From assembly GCA_002069975.1 (NCBI GenBank), contig MWCJ01000032.1:1-32724 (forward strand): DNA of 32,724 bases. Direction: 5' to 3'. The stretch is from Bacteroidetes bacterium ADurb.Bin217 (GTDB lineage: Bacteria > Bacteroidota > Bacteroidia > Bacteroidales > UBA1715). The stretch's first letter is position 1. The number at the start of each line of letters is the position of its first letter. Below the pieces are notes generated by a model. It ran no database searches. It was not told where the DNA came from and saw only the letters and a program-made list of their open reading frames with translations. Below, one piece after another: positions 8,334 to 16,927 of this stretch. Both the position numbers and the translations under genes were made by a program.

Positions 8334-9563
8334 TTATAAGTATTGTTTTTTCTCGCAAGGAATACGTATTGTAACTTTAGTACCCTTGCCAATTTCACTT
8401 TCTAACTCAAGAGATCCGTTTTGTTTTTCAATAAATTCTTTACTTAACATAAGCCCTATTCCTGTACCACATTCATTTGCAGTTCCTTTGCGACTAGTAA
8501 TTTTTTCGGGGTCAAATAATTGTAGCTGCGTATCGTTGTCCATACCAACACCTTCATCGGTAATTTCAAGAATTACTTCTTTATTAACCAAGGATGCGTG
8601 AATAAAAATGTCCGAATTTTTATATGAAAACTTAATAGCATTTGTCAATACGTTACGAATTACAAAAGCCAGCATGTTAATATCTGCATATACTTCAATA
8701 TCTTTAGCTATACGTTGATGTATGGAAATATTTTTAGACACACACGAGGTATGAATAAGTTGGCTAATATTTGTTACAAGAGGTTCTAAATGAAATAATT
8801 GCAAATTTTTATTTGCTCCTGATTGTTGCATTTTACTCCAATTAAGCAAATTTGCCAATAAATGATAGCTATGATGAGCCGATTCGTGAATGTATTGTAG
8901 AAATTCGTTTACTTGTTCTTGTGTAAATGAATTAAATTTTGTGAGTAATAATTCAGAAAATCCTAAAATAGTATTAAATGGATTTTTGAGGTCGTGAGCA
9001 ATAATTGATAAAATTTTATCTTTATTATCGTTGTCGGTTTGTGCTTTTTCGGTTTGGATTTTTAATGCAACTTCACGTTTAATAAATTGCGAAATGTCTG
9101 TTTCGGTAACTATCATTTTCGCCCAATTGTACCGAGCCTCTTCGGGTATTTTCACAGTAATTTGAGTAATTATTTTATATCCGGTTACTGTAATTTTAGA
9201 CGACGTGTATGTGTATTCTGTATTTCCGGCACATAAACTTACCAACATTTTAGTAAAATCATGAAAACTTTCTTTGATAAAAAAGTTTCGTATTCCTTTG
9301 ATTAGTTGTTGTTTGTGATTCGCTTTGTAAAGAGTTACTGCATAATCGTTAATGTCTATTATTCGTATAGTATCTATTAAACGTGGAATTTCGTGTGGAT
9401 TTCGTTCCAAAAATTGTTGAATAGTTCCGTTATATGATTGTGAAATTCGTTGCAATTCACGATACAACATCGATGCATCTTCTATCCAAATTGCAACAGG
9501 TAAATTGTTGAAAATATCGGTATCGGAATTAATGTGTGGTGTTGTATTTGAATGTGTTATCAT
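8334..9563 (-). CDS. Soluble PAS-domain sensor histidine kinase, orphan
   Basis: The 409-residue protein has no signal peptide or transmembrane segment, so it should sense in the cytoplasm. A PAS-like domain occupies about 15-155 (LPVAIWIEDAS, RIIDINDYAV). A short linker leads to the HisKA dimerisation helix with phospho-acceptor His190 in IIAHDLKNPF. The ATPase domain shows the N box (LTNAIKFSYKN), G1 (DEGVGMD), F-like region (LFDPEKITSRKG) and G2 (GTGIGLMLSKE). All catalytic motifs are intact. No response regulator is adjacent, and the gene is separated from argH by 79 bases, so its partner must be elsewhere. The E-rich FLERNPHEIPRL segment inside the PAS region is unusual, but I cannot assign a ligand. 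Confidence 0.9.
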   Translation of the reverse strand: MITHSNTTPHINSDTDIFNNLPVAIWIEDASMLYRELQRISQSYNGTIQQFLERNPHEIPRLIDTIRIIDINDYAVTLYKANHKQQLIKGIRNFFIKESFHDFTKMLVSLCAGNTEYTYTSSKITVTGYKIITQITVKIPEEARYNWAKMIVTETDISQFIKREVALKIQTEKAQTDNDNKDKILSIIAHDLKNPFNTILGFSELLLTKFNSFTQEQVNEFLQYIHESAHHSYHLLANLLNWSKMQQSGANKNLQLFHLEPLVTNISQLIHTSCVSKNISIHQRIAKDIEVYADINMLAFVIRNVLTNAIKFSYKNSDIFIHASLVNKEVILEITDEGVGMDNDTQLQLFDPEKITSRKGTANECGTGIGLMLSKEFIEKQNGSLELESEIGKGTKVTIRIPCEKKQYL

Positions 9564-9642
9564 ACGTGTGTTAAAATTACACTAAACTATTAATTTTATA
9601 GATATAATATGTAAGATGTTTGTATATGTTTTTAACAATTTA

Positions 9643-10992
9643 CTAACTTTTTAATAAACATTGCAATGCGTTTGTAACGAAATCAATATCGAATTGTTGT
9701 TGTATATGAGTAAATTTTTCTGAAATTTCATTGGTACACAAATTCCCGATACTTCCTTCGTGTGTATGGCGAGCTTCTTTATCCGGGGTAAAATTTCCTT
9801 GTTTAATATCTAATCCTACTTTTACGTATGCATCGCGAAATGGCATGCCTTGTTGTACTAAATTGTTTACTTCGTCTACACTAAACAAGTAGTTATACAT
9901 TGGAGAATCTAAAATATTGCTGTTAATAGTAATATTTTGCAGCATTACTATCATAAGATCTATACACGAATGTAATTCCTGGAATGCAGGTAAAAAATGT
10001 TCTTTTATAATTTGCAAATCGCGATTATAACCAAATGGTAAATTTGTTGTAATACTCGAAATTTCTATAGGTAAAGTTTGTAATCTATTGCATTTGGCAC
10101 GAATTAATTCAAATACATCGGGATTTTTTTTGTGAGGCATAATGCTTGATCCTGTAGTATATTCTTCGGGAAACGATACAAAACCGAAATTTTGATTCAT
10201 AAATAAGCATAATTCCATTGCCATTTTCGATAGAGTAGCAGCAATGCTTGCAAGTGCGTAACTTACAGTTTTTTCTACTTTCCCCCGTCCCATTTGTGCA
10301 TACATTACATTGTAATTCATAGTTTTGAATCCAAGCAATTGGGTAGTCATAGTTCTATTGAGCGGAAACGACGAGCCGTATCCTGCTGCCGAACCTAAAG
10401 GATTTTGATTGGTTATAGCATATGCTGCCAGCAATAATTGCAAATCGTCGGTTAAACTTTCGGCATAGCAGCCAAACCATAATCCAAATGATGATGGCAT
10501 TGCTATTTGTAAATGTGTGTAACCAGGCATTAACACGTGTTTGTGTTTTTCGCTTAAGGTTTGTAGTTGTGTAAATAATTGTTCTACAAAATCTACTGTT
10601 TCAAATATTTGATTACGAATATAGAGTTTTAAGTCAAGCAAAATTTGATCGTTTCTTGAACGTCCGCTATGAATTTTTTTGCCTACATCGCCTAAGGTGC
10701 GAGTAAGCAATAATTCTACTTGTGAGTGTACATCTTCTACACCGTCTTCTATTTTAAATGTCCCGTCAATTACTGTAGAATATATTTTTTTTAGTTCGGT
10801 ATGAACAGCTTGTAGTTCCTGCTTAGTAAGCAATCCTATACTTTCGAGCATTTGTGTATGAGCCAAGTTTCCATATATATCGGCTTCGGCTAATAGAATA
10901 TCAAATTCTTTGTCGCGTCCTACGGTAAATGTGCTTACTTTTTGATGTGCCGTTACATCTTTTGCCCAAATTGGTGTTTGTAATTGTGACAT
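9643..10992 (-). CDS. argH: Argininosuccinate lyase
   Basis: The 449-residue enzyme of the fumarase/aspartase superfamily splits argininosuccinate into arginine and fumarate, the last step of arginine synthesis. The family signature GSSIMPHKKNP is at 281-291 with the catalytic Ser in this loop. SGRSRND is at 109-115 and the general acid-base region YTHLQ is at about 158-162. The length matches the family. The start lies three bases after the M20 deacylase stop, so the two form an operon. This pairing fits the Bacteroidota arginine route, in which the acyl group is removed late in the pathway. A homotetramer in the cytosol is expected from the family. Confidence 0.96.
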   Translation of the reverse strand: MSQLQTPIWAKDVTAHQKVSTFTVGRDKEFDILLAEADIYGNLAHTQMLESIGLLTKQELQAVHTELKKIYSTVIDGTFKIEDGVEDVHSQVELLLTRTLGDVGKKIHSGRSRNDQILLDLKLYIRNQIFETVDFVEQLFTQLQTLSEKHKHVLMPGYTHLQIAMPSSFGLWFGCYAESLTDDLQLLLAAYAITNQNPLGSAAGYGSSFPLNRTMTTQLLGFKTMNYNVMYAQMGRGKVEKTVSYALASIAATLSKMAMELCLFMNQNFGFVSFPEEYTTGSSIMPHKKNPDVFELIRAKCNRLQTLPIEISSITTNLPFGYNRDLQIIKEHFLPAFQELHSCIDLMIVMLQNITINSNILDSPMYNYLFSVDEVNNLVQQGMPFRDAYVKVGLDIKQGNFTPDKEARHTHEGSIGNLCTNEISEKFTHIQQQFDIDFVTNALQCLLKS

Positions 10993-10995
10993 AAT

Positions 10996-12054
10996 TTACA
11001 GTGATAAAAGTAATTGAATATAGGTTTGTATGCCTTGTTCTATTTCTGTTTCGAGTATGTATTCGTTTGCGGTATGTGATCGTAGTGTGTCGCCCGGACC
11101 TATTTTTATAGTTGGAAACTGTTGCATGAATGTTTGGTCTGACATGGTAGGCGACCCAAAAGTTTCAATGCCTAATTTTTGAGCAGCTTTAACTAAACTG
11201 TGTTCTGTAGATATATACGATGAATTTAATCGAAACGAACGAGGAGTAACTTCGGATTGAACGTGTTGGCAAATAATTTCGTAAACTTCTTTGTTTGTAT
11301 ATAATTCGTTAGTTCTAATATCTACCATAAAAGTACATTCTGCAGGAATTACATTGTGTTGCGTGCCAGCTTGAATACCGGTTACAGTCATCTTTACCGG
11401 GCCGAGTATATCCGAAATTTTTGGGAAAGTATATGTTTTGAACCATTCTATATCTTGCATTGCTTTGTATATTGCATTGTCGCCGGTAGCATGAGCCGCA
11501 TGTCCGGCTTTGCCTATTGCTTTGCAATCAAGTACTAAAAGACCTTTTTCGGCTATTGCCATTCGCATGCTTGTAGGTTCGCCTACAATTCCAAAAACTA
11601 TGGGTTCTATGTGTGGTATTACCGATTCTATACCTTGTGTCCCGGAAACTTCTTCTTCTGCCGATGCTATGAATACAAAATCGTACTGTGGGTGTGGGTG
11701 TTTACAAAAATATATAAATATTGTTAGTAAACTAACTAAAGAGCCTCCGGCGTCGTTGCTACCTAAACCTACGATTTTACCGTTGCTAATCACAGCCTCA
11801 TGAGGATTGCTATCCCATCCGGCACAGGGTTTTACCGTGTCGTGATGAGAATTAAGAAGTATTATGGGTTTCTGTGAATTGTGAGCAGAGCGTGCTATTA
11901 CATTATTACCAATTCGTTGAGTTTGAATTTGGTGTGATGCTAAAATGTTTTGTAAAAAATCGGCAGTTTTATCTTCGTTTCGGCTATACGACGGTATACA
12001 AATAATTTCGGTAAGTACTTGTTTTGCTATTGCATATAATTCATTTGTTTGCAT
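10996..12054 (-). CDS. argE: M20-family deacylase of arginine biosynthesis (acyl-ornithine/acyl-citrulline deacylase)
   Basis: A 352-residue M20 metallohydrolase with all metal and catalytic residues: His70 and Asp72 in NSHHDTV, bridging Asp101 in GSNDAGG, Glu133-Glu134 in SAEEEVSG, Glu159 in VGEPTS, and the late His327 in RSHTANEY. The dimerisation (lid) domain lies between about 170 and 275. Its place directly before argH (three-base gap) says arginine pathway. In Bacteroidota the transcarbamylase works on N-acylated ornithine (N-acetyl or N-succinyl), so the natural substrate may be the N-acyl-citrulline rather than N-acetylornithine; the sequence alone does not settle this. A close TATTTTTG promoter element stands upstream. 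Succinyl-diaminopimelate desuccinylase (dapE) is the alternative family member and is less likely here. Confidence 0.87.
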   Translation of the reverse strand: MQTNELYAIAKQVLTEIICIPSYSRNEDKTADFLQNILASHQIQTQRIGNNVIARSAHNSQKPIILLNSHHDTVKPCAGWDSNPHEAVISNGKIVGLGSNDAGGSLVSLLTIFIYFCKHPHPQYDFVFIASAEEEVSGTQGIESVIPHIEPIVFGIVGEPTSMRMAIAEKGLLVLDCKAIGKAGHAAHATGDNAIYKAMQDIEWFKTYTFPKISDILGPVKMTVTGIQAGTQHNVIPAECTFMVDIRTNELYTNKEVYEIICQHVQSEVTPRSFRLNSSYISTEHSLVKAAQKLGIETFGSPTMSDQTFMQQFPTIKIGPGDTLRSHTANEYILETEIEQGIQTYIQLLLSL

Positions 12055-12071
12055 ACCGTATTTTATTTTTA

Positions 12072-12079
12072 CAAAAATA
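12072..12079 (-). promoter_or_regulatory. -7 promoter element (TATTTTTG, minus strand) for argE-argH
   Basis: On the minus strand this reads TATTTTTG, an exact TAnnTTTG. It lies 17 bases before the argE ATG, inside the 37-base gap to the Ig-like lipoprotein gene, so the arginine pair probably has its own promoter and a leader of about 10 bases. No clear -33 TTTG box was found. Confidence 0.5.
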
Positions 12080-12091
12080 GGAAAATAAATG

Positions 12092-14572
12092 TTAATTCTC
12101 CATTTTCCATTCTATTGAATTGTCCCAATTAGCTTTAATTGTAATTGGTTTTTCGAATTGTATAATAGTTTCGGGTTGTTGGCGTGTATCTATACTTCCT
12201 GAATCCCAGAGTAGATTTTTATTTTTATCAATAATTGCACGCATAAGATATTCGCCGGGTTGAACATATGCAAACGAATAAACTCCTTGATTCGAAACAT
12301 TTTGTTGGTAGTCGGGGGTATTCGATTTTGAGTCTTTTTTGTATAATTGAATAAGAATATTAGAATTGTAGGGCTTTACAGCTATGCGTAACGAACCATA
12401 TGTTTCTGATTTTGATATTTGAAAAAAGTGAATACACGAATCGTTTGCCGCTCCATATATGTCTACATATGAATTTGATGGGATTATAAGTGCGTAACTG
12501 CCTGCAACTGCTGGGGGGGCTATTGTATAATTACGTAAGCCTTGTTTGTGTACGGTAGTTTGTAACTGCGTATATATTTTACACGTGGTCTGTTTTTGAG
12601 TTTGGAGTTTTATTTCTTTGGCTTTGTTTGTAGTGCCATATATGTCTGTTAGTGCATCTTTTTGTATACGAAGAGTATATGTTGCCGATGGTTTTCCATT
12701 GTAATACACCAAAATGCCTCGCGTACCATATTTTTCAATGTTGGAAATGCACGAGAGTTGTAAACTGTCTGCAGCATCTATTAATGTAAATAGTTCTTTT
12801 GTAACTGTTTGTATAGGATTGTTGCAAACAATATGAATAGCATTGTCAAGTAATAGTTCTTTTTTCTGAGTTTCAAGAACATCTACAACTAATTTGCTAT
12901 GAACAACTTTTTTAAATGAATCTTTTTTTGAAAAACCGGGGGCAAATTCTATGGTTTTCGAAATTGTAGAACCTTCAGACGGGTATCTAATGATTATGCT
13001 TGTGTTTTTGAGTTTCATAATATCAGGATTGGTAATCCAACACAATACAGCATTCGTAGATACATCATATTCTAACAGATACCAATTGGTGAGTTGAGGT
13101 AATGTTTCCAATTGTAATTGAATATCTGACAATTGTATTGGTTTTGCAAAATAAAAAGCACAACGGTGTTGACCTATTTTATGCGACAATAATTCTTGTT
13201 TTTGATAGAAATATTTTGGAACATAGGGAGTTTGTAGTGGGGGGGCTTGTGATGAAATAATTGGTAATTTTTCTGCATCTATTACATGTGGAGTATTCCA
13301 CATAGTTGTGAATGTCAACGAATCTTTTACACGTGCCAGATACATAGGTTTTGTTTCTGTTTGTATAGGTCTGAGCATTGTTATGGTAATAGAATCAACA
13401 GGTGTAATTGTAGATTTGTTTTTCGATACATTGCAAAGTAGTCTGCTTGGTACATCTTTGCTTGCAAAAAGTTTAAGAGTATCCGTTGTGGATGAATGAG
13501 ATACAAATATGGGAGTTTCGGCTTGTTTCATAAGCAAAGTATCGTGAAGCCAAAGAATAATACTATCGGAAAGTATTTCGGTAGTATATGATGATGATGA
13601 AAAGCTTGGAATGTGAATAGAAAAATCGGAGCTTGTTACCGGTTTAGAAAATTTCCATCCGTATGCAAACAGCGAAATTCGTTGTGCATTTGAAATATTA
13701 AGTTTTGCAGCTGAATTTTTAAATAATTGTAATTCTATAACTTGATGCGACCAAATAGTCTTTGGTTGTACTACAAATGAATCAATTGATTGTGGTATAC
13801 TATCATTTTTGCGTTTATACCACACAGTATCGGTAGTTTGCCGAGCCCATGGGCGAATAATAGAATCGTGAAAGGCAATGAGTTCATGAGCTTGATTAAA
13901 CATATAGTCTTTATTCGCATCTTCTAAAGCAAATAATTTGTATTCTCCGGGTGCTATATGATTAAATTCAAATGAGCCGTTTTTAGTAGTTTGAGTAATA
14001 TATTTTGGTTTTTTAGTAGAAAAAACCGAATCGTGTTCATTTGAATGTAATACCACATATGCTGCTTTTGGTGGTTGTAAATTATGAGCATAGCTAACTT
14101 TTCCGGCAATTTTAAAACTATCAATCACTTCCGAAGTCGAAAATGCATACGAATATGACTCAATTGTATTTCCTTCATTTATGTCTTTAATAGCATTGGT
14201 GAATGAAAAATTGTAGGTAGTTTGTGCTTGTAATGTATTGTTTTGTAAGGAAATAATTAATTTTTTGTTTTTCGCCGTAATTTCCGGAAATTCATCTAAA
14301 GCCGGAGAAATCATACAGTTTTCTTGAATTTTATCTAATTGTATAGCTTCATCAAATTTTATAGTAATTTTTTGAGGTTGAACATTTATACTGTTATTGT
14401 TTGGTTTTTCTAATATTACAGATGGAGCTAACGTGTCTTTAGCACCTCCGGTAGGACGTGATTCGCGAGCACAATTTGCAAGAATAAAAACCAACATTCC
14501 TGCAGCAAATACAGGAAGCCATGTGCGAATGGTATGAGAAAATGCTATAGTCACGTAATTTTTTTTAAACAT
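12092..14572 (-). CDS. Large Ig-like (Big_5) domain lipoprotein of unknown function, conserved Bacteroidota type
   Basis: A probable 826-residue cell-envelope protein. I choose the internal ATG at 14572 over the longest frame (14590), because an exact -7 element lies at 14588-14595 and would put the longer start upstream of transcription. From this start a hydrophobic segment at about 20-33 ends at a lipobox-like L-A-N-C with Cys34, followed by RPTGGAKDTLAP, a hallmark opening of a widespread Bacteroidota family. An Ig-like Big_5 domain follows at about 45-145. A carnitine-hydrolase/CarboxypepD-like sandwich comes after it (GSFEFNHIAPGEYKLFALED), and a second such PGEY motif recurs near the C-terminus (YVQPGEYLMRAIIDKNKN). 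The middle is unassigned beta-rich sequence. It is divergent from purD. Function unknown; a structural or adhesion role at the envelope is only a guess. Confidence 0.83.
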   Translation of the reverse strand: MFKKNYVTIAFSHTIRTWLPVFAAGMLVFILANCARESRPTGGAKDTLAPSVILEKPNNNSINVQPQKITIKFDEAIQLDKIQENCMISPALDEFPEITAKNKKLIISLQNNTLQAQTTYNFSFTNAIKDINEGNTIESYSYAFSTSEVIDSFKIAGKVSYAHNLQPPKAAYVVLHSNEHDSVFSTKKPKYITQTTKNGSFEFNHIAPGEYKLFALEDANKDYMFNQAHELIAFHDSIIRPWARQTTDTVWYKRKNDSIPQSIDSFVVQPKTIWSHQVIELQLFKNSAAKLNISNAQRISLFAYGWKFSKPVTSSDFSIHIPSFSSSSYTTEILSDSIILWLHDTLLMKQAETPIFVSHSSTTDTLKLFASKDVPSRLLCNVSKNKSTITPVDSITITMLRPIQTETKPMYLARVKDSLTFTTMWNTPHVIDAEKLPIISSQAPPLQTPYVPKYFYQKQELLSHKIGQHRCAFYFAKPIQLSDIQLQLETLPQLTNWYLLEYDVSTNAVLCWITNPDIMKLKNTSIIIRYPSEGSTISKTIEFAPGFSKKDSFKKVVHSKLVVDVLETQKKELLLDNAIHIVCNNPIQTVTKELFTLIDAADSLQLSCISNIEKYGTRGILVYYNGKPSATYTLRIQKDALTDIYGTTNKAKEIKLQTQKQTTCKIYTQLQTTVHKQGLRNYTIAPPAVAGSYALIIPSNSYVDIYGAANDSCIHFFQISKSETYGSLRIAVKPYNSNILIQLYKKDSKSNTPDYQQNVSNQGVYSFAYVQPGEYLMRAIIDKNKNLLWDSGSIDTRQQPETIIQFEKPITIKANWDNSIEWKMEN

Positions 14573-14587
14573 ACTATATATGAATTG

Positions 14588-14595
14588 CAAACATA
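14588..14595 (-). promoter_or_regulatory. -7 promoter element (TATGTTTG, minus strand) for the Ig-like lipoprotein gene
   Basis: On the minus strand this reads TATGTTTG, an exact TAnnTTTG, ending 15 bases before the ATG at 14572. Its position supports the shorter start, because the upstream ATG at 14590 overlaps the element itself. Confidence 0.5.
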
Positions 14596-14642
14596 CAAAA
14601 GAATTTTAAGATATAGCGAGTAAAAAAATAAACAAAAATCTG

Positions 14643-14650
14643 TACCTTCG
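14643..14650 (+). promoter_or_regulatory. Candidate -7 element (TACCTTCG) for purD
   Basis: TACCTTCG differs from TAnnTTTG at one base and lies 27 bases before the purD ATG. Together with the minus-strand element at 14588-14595 it makes this 105-base gap a compact divergent promoter region. No convincing -33 box and no purine-responsive aptamer were seen. Confidence 0.35.
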
Positions 14651-14677
14651 CACTTTCATTAAATATATTGTTTACAG

Positions 14678-15946
14678 ATGAATGTTTTGGTATTAGGTTC
14701 AGGAGGCAGAGAACATGCCTTTGCATGGAAATTAGCACAAAGTCCGTTATTAACTAAATTATATATAGCACCCGGGAATGCCGGTACTGCTCAAGTTGGA
14801 ATAAATTTGCCTTTTGCAGCAACCGATTTTGCGGCAATCAAACAAGCAATTCTTGATTTGCACATTTCGTTAGTTTTGGTTGGTCCCGAAGATCCTTTGG
14901 TTAAAGGGGTGCACGATTTTATAGTCGGAGATGAAGAAATTAAACATGTTCCGGTAATAGGACCAAAGCAATATGCTGCAACGCTCGAAGGAAGTAAAGA
15001 ATTTGCCAAGGAGTTTATGATTCGACATGCTATTCCAACTGCTGCATATTTTACTGCAACTCCCGATAATATTCAAGAAAGTTTTTACTTTTTATCACAA
15101 CAAAAACCTCCGTTTGTTCTTAAAGCCGATGGTTTAGCTGCCGGAAAGGGTGTGTTAATAATTGATGATTTAGAACTCGCTAAACGTGAGTTAGAGTCTA
15201 TGTTAAACGGTAAATTTGGAGCAGCAAGTAAAAAAGTTGTTATTGAAGAGTGTTTGCATGGTATTGAAATGTCAATTTTTGTATTAACAGATGGAAGTCA
15301 TTATGTAACCTTACCCGAAGCAAAAGATTACAAACGTATAGGAGAGGGCGATGCCGGACTAAATACCGGAGGCATGGGAGCTGTTTCGCCTGTTCCGTTT
15401 TGCAATACAGAATTATTACAATACATCGACACTCATATTATTAAACCAACTGTTGACGGATTACATGCCGATGGTATAGAATATTGTGGATTTATTTTCT
15501 TTGGACTTATGGTATCTGGCAATACCGCAAAAGTTATTGAATATAATGTTCGTATGGGTGACCCCGAAACAGAAGTGGTAATTCCTCGAATTCAGTCCGA
15601 TTTGTTAGCTTTGTGTGTTGCTGCAGCAAATAAAACATTGCATAATCAAACTATACAATTAGATTCTCGAACTGCAACTACAGTTATGTTAGTTTCGGGA
15701 GGATATCCGGGTGAATATGTAAACGGAAAACCTATAACTATTGGAAACACTCCCGATAGTATTGTGTTTCATGCTGGAACTAAAACATCTGAAAACCATG
15801 CTGTGGTAACCAATGGTGGACGTGTAATTGCGGTAACTTCTTATGGTAATAATAAAAATGATGCACTTGCATTGTCGTATAATTCCATTAAAAATATTAC
15901 CTTTGACGGAATGTATTACAGAAAAGATATTGGATTTGATTTATAA
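14678..15946 (+). CDS. purD: Phosphoribosylamine-glycine ligase (GARS)
   Basis: A 422-residue ATP-grasp enzyme that joins glycine to 5-phosphoribosylamine with ATP, giving GAR in de novo purine synthesis. It opens with the N-domain signature VLGSGGREHAFAWKL at 4-18, followed by APGNAGT. The ATP-grasp part shows PFVLKADGLAAGKGV and MGDPETEVV, the metal/phosphate-binding region; NTGGMGAVSP supplies the glycine/PRA-binding loop. Length and order match single-domain PurD. It precedes the DUF6427-like membrane protein with only three bases between, which implies co-transcription; I recall the same pairing from other Bacteroidota. Other purine genes are not in the window. Confidence 0.96.
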   Translation: MNVLVLGSGGREHAFAWKLAQSPLLTKLYIAPGNAGTAQVGINLPFAATDFAAIKQAILDLHISLVLVGPEDPLVKGVHDFIVGDEEIKHVPVIGPKQYAATLEGSKEFAKEFMIRHAIPTAAYFTATPDNIQESFYFLSQQKPPFVLKADGLAAGKGVLIIDDLELAKRELESMLNGKFGAASKKVVIEECLHGIEMSIFVLTDGSHYVTLPEAKDYKRIGEGDAGLNTGGMGAVSPVPFCNTELLQYIDTHIIKPTVDGLHADGIEYCGFIFFGLMVSGNTAKVIEYNVRMGDPETEVVIPRIQSDLLALCVAAANKTLHNQTIQLDSRTATTVMLVSGGYPGEYVNGKPITIGNTPDSIVFHAGTKTSENHAVVTNGGRVIAVTSYGNNKNDALALSYNSIKNITFDGMYYRKDIGFDL

Positions 15947-15949
15947 ACT

Positions 15950-16927
15950 ATGATTGTTTCGCTCTTACAAAGGAATAATTTTATTGGATTTATTTTATTT
16001 CCGCTTTTAATTATCGGATTGTGGTTTCCGTATATACTTGAGCCAAGTATGACTCTGTATTATTACGACCAAAATCCTATGCCACTCTACAAACCGTTAT
16101 TGCATTTATTTCAATCCAATGCATATATTGGGTTGTTATGTATGTTTGGGGCTATGGTTATAAGTATGGTTATAATGTCGGTTCTTAATTCTACCTATCG
16201 TATGTTCGAAAAACGAAGTTCGGTATACTTGTTATTATTTATTGTATTTTCTTCGTTGTTGCCCCAATTTCAGCAGTTTAATCCAATGGTTTTTGCTACC
16301 ATTTTTTTGGTTATGGCTGTGTATTCTTTGTATAAGTTGTACAAAAACGAATATGAATTACGTGCTGTGTATGAAGCTGGTTTTTGTTTTGCAATAGCTT
16401 CATTATTCTATGTCCATTCTATTTTTTTATCAGTATTTATTTTTGCAGGAATTATAAATTTAGTGCCATTTAATTGGCGTCAGTGGATGTCGGGGATATT
16501 TGGACTCATTACTCCTTATCTATTTGTGGTTTCATGGGCATTTATAACTGATAGTTTACCGGTGTTGTTACAAACATTCGAAGCCAATATGTTTGTGTGG
16601 CATTCTTCTGGCGAAATTTCTACATTGTTTTATGTTATTGCGGCATACATAACAATTGTATTTATAGGATCATTGTTATTTTCATTTTCGGGATACATCA
16701 AAAAAGTAGCACTTCAAAAATATTACTTTCTATTATTTCTGTTAGTTGTATTTACAGCTATATTATATGTTGTAATTCCCGGAGTAAGTATCGAAGTATT
16801 TTATTTTGCGATAATTCCTTTGTGTTTTTATATAACTAATTATATAATAGCAATGCGTAATTGGCTTATTCCCGAGATTATTATTATTCTGTTAGTAGGC
16901 TTGCGAATAGTAATGGTTCTTATGTAA
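15950..16927 (+). CDS. Polytopic inner-membrane protein, DUF6427-like
   Basis: The 325-residue protein consists almost wholly of hydrophobic segments; I count roughly nine to eleven, the first at about 11-31 and the last at about 308-325. Short charged loops such as NSTYRMFEKRS and YKLYKNEYELR separate them. The opening MIVSLLQRNNFIGFILFPLL resembles the Bacteroidota DUF6427 family, whose members often follow purD. No catalytic motif is visible and its role is unknown. It is coupled to purD (three-base gap). Its stop codon lies inside the 3' end of the convergent GSCFA gene, giving an eight-base tail-to-tail overlap. Acyltransferase-3 or polymerase-like membrane proteins are alternatives but lack sequence support. 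Confidence 0.68.
   Translation: MIVSLLQRNNFIGFILFPLLIIGLWFPYILEPSMTLYYYDQNPMPLYKPLLHLFQSNAYIGLLCMFGAMVISMVIMSVLNSTYRMFEKRSSVYLLLFIVFSSLLPQFQQFNPMVFATIFLVMAVYSLYKLYKNEYELRAVYEAGFCFAIASLFYVHSIFLSVFIFAGIINLVPFNWRQWMSGIFGLITPYLFVVSWAFITDSLPVLLQTFEANMFVWHSSGEISTLFYVIAAYITIVFIGSLLFSFSGYIKKVALQKYYFLLFLLVVFTAILYVVIPGVSIEVFYFAIIPLCFYITNYIIAMRNWLIPEIIIILLVGLRIVMVLM

Noticed and set aside
14573..14590. A six-residue longer start for the Ig-like lipoprotein
   Set aside because: The longer ATG overlaps the -7 element at 14588-14595 and would not be in the transcript.
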